Shown here: one piece after another, positions 55,201-64,000 of the stretch
How the letters are laid out: each line of letters starts with the position of its first letter
Position numbering within the stretch: the first letter of the stretch is position 1
From: Saccharum officinarum
Taxonomy: Eukaryota; Streptophyta; Magnoliopsida; Poales; Poaceae
Assembly: GCA_020631735.1 (NCBI GenBank)
Contig: CM036225.1
Coordinates: 61,847,183 to 61,911,182, forward strand
Reading direction: 5' to 3'
DNA length: 64,000 nt
Notes under the pieces: generated by a model
What the model saw: only the letters and a program-made list of their open reading frames with translations
What the model was told of the DNA's origin: nothing
The model's database searches: none
Position numbers and translations under genes: made by a program

Positions 55201-55556
55201 GGGAAACAGAAGATGGGACTAAGGACAATAGCAAATATGCGGTGTCAGCTTCATGATCAGGGTGGATCATTGTTAACAGCAACTGATGAAACATAGCTTC
55301 AGGAAACACCTGGCATCAAGTATAGAAGATAGGTTTCAAACCAGAAGAAAGTAATGTTGTCTGGGATTAATTTTAACACTTCAACTCATTTGTTCTAACA
55401 GCATACCTTATTCTGATATTGCAAATTTGGCACGGAAGCAATTATTTGAGCTGTGCGATAAACAGCAGCTGCAGTTGATCTAGCTACAACAGGAGTGCTC
55501 GCAATGTTTTCTAGCATAACTGCCATCATGTCAAGAACTGGCCCAGCCTCAGTCAC
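46234..55556 (-). CDS. EFR3-like plasma-membrane scaffold protein (EFOP / SRL2 family), C-terminal exons
   Basis: Ten coding exons with GT-AG borders, right to left: 55407-55556, 54791-55309, 54536-54685, 53494-53569, 53179-53306, 47292-47492, 47068-47205, 46870-46992, 46516-46728 and 46234-46407 (stop TAG at 46234-46236). Together they give about 623 codons. Recognisable stretches are [14 protein letters not shown] ([19 protein letters not shown]), [19 protein letters not shown] and [19 protein letters not shown], characteristic of plant EFR3 homologues. In yeast and plants these ARM-like proteins anchor the PI4-kinase complex at the plasma membrane, and the rice member SRL2 affects leaf rolling. 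The N-terminal part (about 350-400 residues) lies beyond the sequence gap. Exon 54791-55309 encodes five RAPSxxx-like heptad repeats. The 5.7-kb intron 47493-53178 holds a copia element in the same orientation. Confidence 0.85.
47935..47962. repeat. Microsatellite (taattc)n
   Basis: About four copies of the hexamer ttctaa in the intron; repeated in the second copy at about 60306-60333. Confidence 0.6.
48032..48124 (-). repeat. 3' LTR (93 bp) of the intronic copia
   Basis: Identical to 53003-53095; begins TGTTGG and ends CCAACA. Confidence 0.9.
48208..51840 (-). pseudogene. pol: Copia Pol, broken
   Basis: From 51840 leftwards: protease active site [17 protein letters not shown]; zinc finger [17 protein letters not shown]...CHACQLGRH; integrase core [20 protein letters not shown] and CDNGREFDN; a frameshift near 50930; then [19 protein letters not shown]; the TIR element at 50542-50715; RT with [20 protein letters not shown] and [16 protein letters not shown]; a stop at about 49355; then [23 protein letters not shown] and RNase H ([32 protein letters not shown]). 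The frame ends NITSG. All domains are present but at least three breaks prevent a full polyprotein. The second copy of this element lacks the 49355 stop. Confidence 0.85.
50542..50715. mobile_element. 174-bp TIR element inside the copia pol
   Basis: Inverted ends CATAGTCACA and TGTGACTATG, with GTCGTAC (or one base more) repeated on both sides; in this copy an extra C follows the left flank. The interior repeats 'gaacccgggtcg'. A 7- or 8-bp duplication would fit a hAT-type MITE. The same insertion is in the second copy at 62917-63090. Confidence 0.65.
51853..52956 (-). CDS. Chimeric ORF: captured EF-hand gene segment fused to Gag remnant
   Basis: A 367-codon ORF 46 bases inside the 5' LTR. 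Residues about 1-160 are Arg/Pro/Ala-rich and may be captured 5' UTR or leader read through. From about residue 164 it reads [16 protein letters not shown], then [10 protein letters not shown], then the EF-hand [17 protein letters not shown] (about 228-244). This pattern (Gly/Pro/Tyr-rich start, LFASLxPS, then a single EF-hand) matches the first coding exon of plant penta-EF-hand proteins of the CML48/49/50 (ALG-2/peflin-like) type. The match stops after the first EF-hand, as expected at an exon border. The C-terminal part ([18 protein letters not shown]) resembles the RG-rich end of a Retrofit-type Gag. Whether the fusion is translated is unknown; one EF-hand alone would not form a normal calcium sensor. 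Confidence 0.7.
   Translation of the reverse strand: MPGAAAAAAMAGQPPPTTSSPSHPSQLQLAAGCRRRHLPAPPPPQGRATRRIPWRRHLPAPPQRRHLPAPPPPSSGPAPPPTSAAPAPPVPVPRSRRVRAGRRRAWPWRRRRRERRCPSRSQRRCRSGRRRGGRGERGRPWPGHGRSGPAGPVLHAVSLLHAFMSGCPYGSGAPPPYGSTPSAPPYSAPPAPYGTGGGPAWYSGSLFASLVPSAFPTGNDPNVVACFHAADRDSSGMIDDKELQSALSGPPPPAVPPGFSGAALAAGLGMPPPDATVMAALPRVPGAGAGATLFPTVTPRPSATPPPPRPSGGVGGGRGRRRGGGPGFNDPWLGHLCPWPFQAPGDEPHPAAFPWATPSSASPGSAG
53003..53095 (-). repeat. 5' LTR (93 bp) of the intronic copia
   Basis: Identical to 48032-48124. The initiator-Met-like primer site begins directly inside it at 53002. Confidence 0.9.
53570..54535 (-). other. Intron of the EFR3-like gene, nothing else recognised
   Basis: A 966-base intron between exons 54536-54685 and 53494-53569. 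It has a 13-14-base C run near 54361 and short spurious ORFs only. Confidence 0.6.
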
Positions 55557-55584
55557 CTGATCAACACAAACAAAGTCTTGATAA

Positions 55585-55684
55585 NNNNNNNNNNNNNNNN
55601 NNNNNNNNNNNNNNNNNNNNNNNNNNNNNNNNNNNNNNNNNNNNNNNNNNNNNNNNNNNNNNNNNNNNNNNNNNNNNNNNNNNN
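55585..55684. other. Assembly gap (100 N)
   Basis: Exactly 100 unknown bases, the conventional length for a gap of unknown size. The sequence after it restarts at a point matching 43309. Confidence 0.98.
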
Positions 55685-56750
55685 TATTTAGTAAAATTTG
55701 TCCATCATGTACTAACTAGGTTTAAAAGATTCGTCTCGACGTTTACAGACAAACTGTGCAATTAGTTATTTTTTTACCTACATTTAATGCTCCCATACAT
55801 GCGTCAAGTATTCGATGTGACGGATACTATGCAAAAAATTTTTAGGTGTTTTTATCTAAACATGCCACTTCAACAATCAGTTTCGCTTTTGAAAGTACGT
55901 ACGGTCTTCCCGTTTTCTTTCTTTCTTATCTTTGTTTTTTGATGAAAGGCGGCAAAAGTTAACTGTTTGGCCTTTATACTACTATACAGAAGGACCAGAA
56001 CATAGCAGGAAATTCACAGGGCGGTGAAAACTAAACTGCTCCCAAAACCAGGTAAGAAGAAGATTACAGGGGGTCTGGTTCAATACAGTGATAATCATGT
56101 TCAAATGTGTGATAATCCACTCCAGTACAGTTATATATCTCGCATGTTTCGCAACTAGCACACATCTTTGTTGCGTCACTCACGTAGTACGGCTCAAGAT
56201 GAAGCAGACAAGAACAAGACCCGTGAATGTATTTGCCCAGGGAATGAGGGAAATGACAGGATATTCTATTCTATCAAGCCAAACCTCAACACCCGTGTTT
56301 TTCTTGGTCAGCAATTAGGTGAGCTGGCGCGCACAGACACACCACAATGATTGGCCTTTTTTTTTTTTGCTCCTCTCTCTCTTGGCACTTGCTTGTGTAT
56401 GATAAGAAACAGACAATTTAACTGCCTGCCTGCCTGCTTATCATATCCTGTATTTGACTCCATCTCCAACTGCAATACTCCTACTGTCCTATGATACAAT
56501 GCTCATCATTTGGATTGGTGCTCATCTCATATGACAACGCAAGATACAATGCTATATACTGATGCAGTTCTGTTCCAGTCAGGATGACATTGTTTTCGAT
56601 GGAACATGTGATCCCATGAACATGGAATGTTCTAGTATTTCTGAACTCTTCAGGCTTCAGCCTCTTGAAGCCGGCCACGAACTGTATGGAAACTGTGTAC
56701 GTCAGGCAGAGCACACTGCTGAGCACAGACAGCCGGCCGGCACGTTTTCT

Positions 56751-56984
56751 GGGCGTGTTTAGTTCAAAAAAAAGATCCAAAAAATTTTACACAGTATCCA
56801 TCACATCCAATCTTTAGACGCATGCATGAAGTATTAAATGTAGGTAAAAAATAACTAATTGCACTGTAAATGTCAAGACGAATCTTTTGAGCCTAGCTAA
56901 TCCATGATTGAATAAATTTTGTCAAATAACAACGAAAGTGTTATAAGAATTTTTTCTAAAAAATTTTGGGATCTAAACAAGGCC
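56751..56984. mobile_element. MITE (second copy of 44377-44611)
   Basis: Same element in the duplicated block, differing by one A in a homopolymer. Confidence 0.65.
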
Positions 56985-58604
56985 AGAAATGGCATATTCC
57001 TGCAGAAACCTCCTCCTATGCAAAACAGAGTATGAGACGACAAAGCTGGAATAATCGCTTTGGCAAAATGTAGCATGTCACACTCCTTTTTTTTAACTAA
57101 ATATCACACACCTTTTTCCAGAGTCAAATTAAACTCACCAAAAGCTGCACCTTTCTGGATATCAAAATCATTCATGTATGTAACACATGGGTTTTTGGCT
57201 CAATATGCGGCGAGATTAGACCATCTTCGTCAAAGAAAACACCTACCCTTTCTCACAAATAAAGAAGTATCTTTTTTCCTGCTCCCAGAAAAGTTAAGCA
57301 CTTGCATTGGCGAGAAACAGAGAAAGCAAGAGTTCTTGGAGAGCGAAAGGGGACGAGTGGAAGCTCACATTTGAATATTTTATGCAGTAAATCTCTCAGT
57401 GCATGTGAGGCTTGACGAGTCATCTCTCTGCATGTGAGTTCTTGACTGACGAGTCACCTTTACATAACAAAAATCAAAGGGTGATAGTCTAGTAGTAGTA
57501 GTAGTAGATAGAAAAGTAAAAATGGTGGCAAGTCATGGTTTCGTGTCCGTACGTACGATTTAGTGGAGACCAACCAGCCTAAACTGGTCAAACAAAATTA
57601 GGTGCTTGAAGAAACTGAAACAGGCCATGGCTTCTTGTAAGCTGATTATATTAAATTATGAAAAGATTATGCTGGATTGGCTTCATGAAGTCACCGAAGG
57701 CTACCGTACCAGGCAGATCAGACGCATGTACGTAGTCAAAAGCTGCTGCATTATAATGAAGAGAATATCTAGAATACTCCAGATCCATCGAACCAACTGT
57801 CAACTGACAATTGGTGATGAATTGATGATGATGAGAGGAAATCAACTGACCTGCAAGTTTCCAGCAGACTTGTTGCTGTCACGTCTCCTAGGCTTCATGG
57901 TTTCAACTGATAGTGTGAACAAGATGTGAGATGAAACAGGTTGGCCTGCACTGCAAAGTTTGCAGCAAGCTTTGTGATCACGTCTTCATGGTGCCCCATG
58001 ACAGCAAGTAGGCTCTGCATTTGAATTCCAGAAGGACAATAAAAAAAAATACTAGGGACAACAACAAAAGAAAGTCACACTCCAGCTACAAGACATCAAG
58101 AACGTAATGAAATGAGCAATAGGCTGTAGGGTCACATTCAGAATACTGTAATTGTCGATGTGATTTGAAGAACGGCTGCGATGTCGTCAGCTTGCTGACA
58201 GGGAGATAAAGATGCCACCCAGGAACGAGCACGACGGCACTCCTGCATTCTTACAGAATGATTGCAAATTCATGACGGAGAATTTCTTCAAACGTCATTT
58301 TTCTTCATATATTTCTGCAACATGTTTGCATGTACAGTATGATAGAAGGCACTGCTCCCCCAGTCCCTCTACACGTTGCATTGGCAAAAACAACAGCAGC
58401 AAAGAGCCAACCTATACGTACATACATACAGCTATACATAAAGAATGGGTGTCGAATCCGGTTGAGTCTCTAGCTAAGACCTCATACGCGGACATACCTC
58501 TTCCTTTCCTGCAAAATGGAAAATTCGCAGAATCTTCCTTCGCGGCTATCTTGAAATCGACATCGTCCATGTAACTGAAAGTCTGGCTGCTGCAAGTTGG
58601 ACCT

Positions 58605-59863
58605 CTAACAGCCAGCAGCCCTGAGGAAATTGTCGTATGGGCTCGCCGCTGGTAGCTTCAGAGACTGTTGTTGGAAGTCCTGACCTGGCTGTGCGTTGTC
58701 GCCATTGGACCCGTTGATGTACTGTGGATATCCCTGAAGGCTGTCATCAGCGAATGGGTTCGTGCTATGTGCCCCGGCCTGCTTAGAATTGGATGTTCAC
58801 GTCAATATCTTGTTTTTGCGCCATGTTCGATTTTAAATGAAGTTATTGAGGGTAAATAAATGCCTTGCAAATGGGAGGTACACTACCTGAGGCAACCGCG
58901 GGTCTTGGAAAAGGTCCAACTCCATCTGGTTGGGCTGGCTGCTTGGCAGCCCTGCCGCTTGTACGCTTTGCTGGAAGCTCATGAAGGCGGAAATTTTCTG
59001 CTGTTTCCCGATCGTCAGGGCTTCGCAGTGGCTAGTCATATCCTTGAATCCAATGTCTGCTGACACTACTCCAGCCTGAGGTGCTGGTTCTGCACCAACC
59101 TGAAATAAATGACACGGATATAATATAACAAAATTATCATGCCAAGTGAACACAACTTGTAATGCAAGGCGATCTTAACATGACAGTACCCCAAGGACAG
59201 ATAAACCAAGGAAAAGCAAGGAAGAATGGATTTCTCATACCGTTTCAAGAAGCTGATCGATACTCAGAAGATCTGATGCAGGTACAGAAGATGCGGAAGC
59301 TTCTGTGCTTTCTGAAGCTTCCCCAAAAGCATCATGGTCATTCCCCAGGTCAATCAGCAAACCCTGCTAAAAAGAACACATGATTTTAGCATGGAAACTA
59401 GGAGATGGATATATTGTCACTGTGCCAGATGTATATACCTCTTGATGGTGACCAGTCTCATGAGACCCTGATGAAGGATTATCAACATGCACTTCAAAGA
59501 ACTGAGTGCTTGTAGGACACATGTCATCGGGAGTGAAATCACTTAGCAATTGGCTTCTCACATTATGCAATTCCGCCTGCAGAAATAGTAAAGTCATCAG
59601 CCGCTGCATGGAACTCGGTCAAAACAATGAAAACAAGATGCGATCAGGAAGGTCAACATTACATCCAGCATATTTGCAATGTTGGTCATGATTGTGGAGA
59701 CTATGCACTCTCGAGATTGACTTTCTGATAGTTCTATTTCTGAAAGGGACTTCAGTGCATTACTGTTGTCCTCTGGTGATCCATATATTTTTGAAGGATC
59801 ATCTGAAGAATCCTTGACAGCTGTAAGTCTGCTCTCATCCACCAAATGAAGGAACGGATCGGC
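58605..59863 (-). CDS. EFR3-like protein, last five exons (second copy)
   Basis: Exons at 59663-59863, 59439-59576, 59241-59363, 58887-59099 and 58605-58778 with the same splice borders and stop as in the first copy. The preceding exon would lie beyond the copia and outside the window. The coding sequence looks the same as the first copy in all five exons. This favours a recent duplication or, more simply, two alleles placed side by side. It contains the C-terminal tail with the [17 protein letters not shown] and [11 protein letters not shown] motifs. Confidence 0.8.
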
Positions 59864-60403
59864 CTAAGCAAAATAGCAAAGAAATGTGAAATAAGGCGCA
59901 TGGCATACATGAAGAGTCCTTAGGAGTCAAGATGAAACAGAAGTACTTTGAAAATCAACACCACTTTCCTTCTTAATTGAAAGACTGAGCTGCCATTGCG
60001 TTAAAAAAAAAATCAATACCACAAAACCTCAGTTTGTTGATCTCCACACTCCACAGTAAAATGAAGATGTAATCAAACTCTAATTTGGTATATCAACAAA
60101 AATAAATCAGGAGGCTGCCACAGTTGTCAATTTAAACTCTAAACCATAGGGCACAGAAGGATAGCAAGGGGCTATAAGACGGAAAAACAAACTTTCCAGG
60201 GACAGCTAAACATAAAAAGCTCATGATTTACAAACAAGTAGTAGGGTACATACAAGAGATACTGAGAACAACAAGATCAAGTAACAAGTTTGATTATAAG
60301 CTTAATTCTAATTCTAATTCTAATTCTGACACTCAAATTGGTACCATAATGCGTTCTTATCACTTCCCAACTAATATTCTATGCCATCATTCTGTACAGT
60401 CTT

Positions 60404-60496
60404 TGTTGGAAACTGGTTTCACATTACTTGGGCCAACCCTAAGGGTGGCTGTATATTGTACCATACATGGGCCTCTAATGGGCCTATACTCCAACA
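60404..60496 (-). repeat. 3' LTR (93 bp), second copy
   Basis: Same 93 bases as at 48032-48124. Confidence 0.88.
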
Positions 60497-60578
60497 CCCC
60501 CCGCAGTCTGGACTACCGGCGCAGCGGAGTCACAGACTGAACGTGAAAAGAACACACACGAGCCCCCCACAGACGCAA

Positions 60579-63500
60579 CTAGCCACTGGTGATGTTGAGG
60601 CTGGAGCGAAACTCGGTGAAGGTCGAGGACGGGAGGCCCTTGGTGAAGATGTCAGCGAACTGGGAGGTGGTCGGTACGTGAAGGACCCGCACCTCGCCGA
60701 TGGAGACCCGATCACGGACAAAGTGTAGGTCGATCTCCACATGCTTAGTCCGCTGGTGCTGAACGGGGTTGGTGGAGAGGTAGACCGCACTGACGTTGTC
60801 GCAGTAGACGAGCGTGCTCCGGAGAAGAGGGCTATGGAGCTCGCCAAGAAGCTGCCGGAGCCAAGAAGCCTCAGCCACGCCGTTGGCGACAGCATGGTAC
60901 TCCGCTTCAGCACTAGAGCGGGAGGCCACCTGCTGGTGCTTGGACGACCAGGACACCAGGTTGCCGCCTAGGAAGACAGCGTAGCCGGAGGTAGAGCGAC
61001 GAGTGTCCGGACACCCGCCCCAGTCCGCGTCAGTGTAGACGACGAGCTCGGTGGGGGAAGACCGCCGGTGAAGGAGGAGGCCGAAGTCGACTGTGCCGCG
61101 GAGGTAGCGAAGGATCCGCTTGAGAGCAATGAGGTGTGGCTCCCGGGGATCATGCATATGGAGACATATCTGCTGAACTGCATAGGTGATGTCCGGCCGG
61201 GTGAAGGTGAGGTACTGCAGTGCTCCGGCAAGACTCCGATATGCAGTGGGATCTGTGACTGGGTTGCCCTCTGCCTCTGACAGCTTGCCCTGTGTATCAA
61301 CCGGAGTGGAGCAGGGGTTGCAGTCAGTCATCCCAGCTCGCTTCAGGATATCCAGAGTATACTGCCGCTGGTGAAGAAGTAACCCGGCAGGATGAGGCTC
61401 AACAGTGACCCCGAGGAAGTGATGGAGCACACCCAGATCCTTCATCGCAAACTCCTGCTGAAGAGCGGTGATGATGCGGCGGAGAAGTGGCTCACTGGAG
61501 GCTGTGAGGACAATATCATCAACACAGAGCAGCAGGTACGCAGTGTCAGCTCCATGGTGATAGATAAACAGAGATGTATCAGACTTGGCCTCCACAAACC
61601 CCAGTGTCAGCAGGAAAGCAGCAAACCGATGGTTCCACGCTCGGGGGGCCTGCTTGAGGCCGTAGAGAGACCTGTTAAGCCGACACACCATGTCAGGACG
61701 GGAAGAGTCAACAAACCCCGCCGGCTGGCTGCAGTAGACAGTCTCAATGAGAATGCCATGCAGAAAAGCATTCTTGACGTCCAACTGATGGACGGGCCAT
61801 AACCGAGTGAGGGCCAGCGAGAGCACTGTGCGGACGGTGGCCGGGTTCACCACCGGGCTGAAGGTCTCATCATAGTCGACCCCAGGGCGCTGAGTGAAAC
61901 CCCGGAGAACCCAGCGAGCCTTGTAGCGCTCGAGAGTGCCATCAGCCCGGCGCTTGTGGGTCCAGATCCACTTGCCGGTGACGATGTTGGAGCTCGGCGG
62001 ACGAGGCGCCAGTGAGGATCCAGCAGGGCCTCGCGGACGGTAGAGGGTACCGGAGAGATCTGCGAGTCCCCGGACATCGCTGCAAGAGCCCGGGGCGGCA
62101 GGGTACCAGCCGCGTGTCGTGTCACCATAGGGTGAATATGACGCGGGTGGCGGTGAAGCAGCGGGGGGTGGTACACCGGCGTCGCTATACGGGCATCCGG
62201 GGGCCTCGGCGGCGGTGTCGGTGTCGCCGGCGGAGAAGAAGCAGTCGGTGGTTGAGGGTACCCCGGCGAAGAAGGGGCCACCGGTGGAGACGTAGGCGGC
62301 GGCTCCGGTTGTGCACGTCGTTGGTAGACGAGCACCGGCTGGGCGAAACGCGCAGGTGGTGCCGGAGTCGACGGCCCAGGCCCCGCGTCAGGCGTAGTAA
62401 CGGGGGCCGACCCGGAAGGTGCACGATGCTGGTAGACGAGTGTTGGCTGGGTGAAGCGCGCAGGCGGTGCCGGGGGCGACGGCCCGGGACCCGCGTCAGG
62501 CGTAGTGACGGGGGCCGGGCCATGAGGTGACCCCTCTAGGCCCGGGCAGGGGGTGGCACTAGCGGGCGGCGAGCTAGGGCACGGCCCCGGCGAAGGGCAC
62601 GGTGGAGCAGTACCTGTAGGAGACAACCGAAAAGGTGGTTCGACCACCGCGTCAGTGGGAAACAAGGAGAAGAGGTCAAGATCCGGGGTGGACGTGGGAG
62701 AGGTGGTGGAGGAGAAGGGGAAGACAGACTCATCAAACACCACATGACGAGAGATGAGGACCCGACGAGAGATAAGATCATAGCACCGGTACCCCTTGTG
62801 ATCCGGGAAATACCCGAGGAAGACACAGAGAGTCGATCGAGGTGCCAGCTTGTGGGGGAGCGGTAGCTGTGGTGTTAGGGTAACACGCACACCTGAAGAC
62901 GCGAAGGTGGTCGTACCATAGTCACAAAGTTTCTTGGTCGATGGGGTCGAGGTACGGGGTCGCGGTACGTGGTACGCTACTTGCGACAGATTTTTACACT
63001 TCGGATAAAAAATGAACCCGTGAACCCGGGTCGGGGTCGACGAACCCGGGTCGAGGGTCGAAGGTGGTGAACCCGTTTTATGTGACTATGGTCGTACCTA
63101 GGAGGGGTACCGAAAAGAGCGTGGTGTGGCGTGGGAGCTGGGCAGGCAGCGGAAGGAAGACGATTAAGGAGATAGGTGGAGGTGTGCAAGCTCTCAGCCC
63201 AGAAGCGCGCAGGAAGGGACGCCTGAAGCAAGAGGGTGCGCATGGTCTCGGTGGTGGTGCGAATCATACGCTCAGCCTTGCCGTTCTGGGAGGAGGTGTA
63301 CGGGCAAGACATGCGCAACTGGACACCGTGAGAGAGAAAGAAGGCACGGGAGGCGGAGTTATCGAACTCACGACCATTGTCGCACTGGACGGCCTTGATG
63401 GCGAGGCCGAACTGTGTGGACACCCAAGCGAAGAAGTGGAGAATGGCGGGGAAAGCTTCAGACTTTGCACGTAGAGGAAAAGTCCAGGAGTAATGAGAGT

Positions 63501-63990
63501 AATCATCAAGCACTACAAGATAGAACTTGTAGCCAGAAATGCTGATGACAGGAGATGTCCAGAGGTCGCAATGTACAAGATCAAAGATGTGGGCCGCCTG
63601 GGAAGAAGAACTATGAAAAGGAAGACGGACATGACGGCCCAGCTGACACGCATGGCACAAATGCTCATCATGAGTCCGAGGACACCGAATGTCGGAACTA
63701 CGACTGAGCTGCATCAGGGCATCACGACCAGGATGGCCGAGACGCCGGTGCCAAGTGGTGGAGGAAGTAGTGGTGGCGAAAGCAGCTGACAAAGGGGTCG
63801 GCGAAGAAGACGAAGGAGATATTGGAAAGCGAAGGGTGTAAAGGGACCCCGTGCTGTCACACCGAAGCAGAGGACGCCGGGAAGCCAAATCCTTGACAGT
63901 GAGACCGGAAGAGTCAAACTCCACGGAACAAGAATTGTCAGCTGTAAATCGACGAATAGAAAGAAGGTTGTGAACCATAGAATGTGCCAC
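60579..63990 (-). pseudogene. pol: Copia Pol, second copy
   Basis: A longer open stretch than in the first copy: 61853-60579 reads from the RT core through RNase H without the stop present at 49355. The RT active site reads CVDD instead of YVDD (codon change at about 61526), which would be expected to weaken or abolish activity. Integrase ([36 protein letters not shown]) is in one frame at 63990-62977, without the frameshift seen near 50930. A frameshift near 62030 and the TIR element at 62917-63090 still break the polyprotein. Confidence 0.8.
62917..63090. mobile_element. 174-bp TIR element, second copy
   Basis: Ends CATAGTCACA and TGTGACTATG, flanked by GTCGTAC at 62910-62916 and 63091-63097. 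Clean borders in this copy. Confidence 0.65.
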
Positions 63991-64000
63991 AAGAACATCA

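Larger units (their letters stand above)
55685..64000. repeat. Near-identical second copy of 43309-51600
   Basis: Offset 12371-12376 throughout. The first 300 bases have many single-base indels against the first copy; afterwards differences are rare and mostly in homopolymers or scattered substitutions. It includes the MITE, the gene exons, the microsatellite, the copia and its internal TIR element. Probably an allelic or redundant contig. Confidence 0.9.
60404..64000 (-). mobile_element. Copia with 93-bp LTR, second copy, cut by window end
   Basis: The 3' LTR is at 60404-60496. The rest mirrors 48032-51650, with the 174-bp TIR insertion at 62917-63090. The 5' LTR and the captured EF-hand part lie beyond the window edge, if present. 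Confidence 0.88.

Overview
The window is plant nuclear DNA, almost certainly from a panicoid grass of the sorghum / sugarcane / Miscanthus type. It consists of nested LTR retrotransposons and MITEs, one real multi-exon plant gene with canonical GT-AG introns, and a 100-base N gap. The grass assignment rests on Sirevirus-type copia elements rich in CCGGACGCG palindromes, a Tat-lineage Ty3 element, and many 240-bp 'ggccttgtttag' MITEs; the species is inferred, not shown.

Layout. 1-2237: 3' end and 3' LTR of a plus-strand Sirevirus-like element running off the left edge. 2238-4758: intergenic DNA with MITEs (one nested in another) and a CACTA-type fragment. 4759-25698: one Ty3/gypsy Tat-lineage element with terminal LTRs in the same (minus) orientation and a perfect 5-bp target duplication (ACAAG). 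Its interior is abnormal: two gag-pol copies face each other tail to tail around 9078-9095, and no integrase is seen. Inside it, 14146-24425 is a gag-only element with 2.5-kb LTRs (TSD CCGGC). 25733-39762: a nearly intact 14-kb Sirevirus on the minus strand, with gag, pol and an extra 3' ORF that appears to have its own promoter-like leader. 39763-43500: intergenic DNA with a MULE-like element (9-bp TSD) and MITEs.

43500-55584 carries the C-terminal ten coding exons of an EFR3-like (EFOP / SEMI-ROLLED LEAF2 family) gene on the minus strand. One intron holds a 5064-bp copia element with identical 93-bp LTRs. That element has lost most of gag and instead carries the first coding part of a host penta-EF-hand calcium-binding protein gene. 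This gene capture is the most interesting biology in the window.

After the gap (55585-55684), 55685-64000 repeats 43309-51600 almost base for base, including the copia insertion and a MITE inside that insertion. The copy starts with a stretch of many single-base indels, so it is more likely an allelic or redundant contig placed beside its partner than a real tandem duplication.

Order of events from nesting: the gypsy element is oldest (its LTRs differ visibly), then the gag-only element, while the 14-kb Sirevirus is young (only four differences noticed between its LTRs). The intronic copia is also young (identical LTRs).
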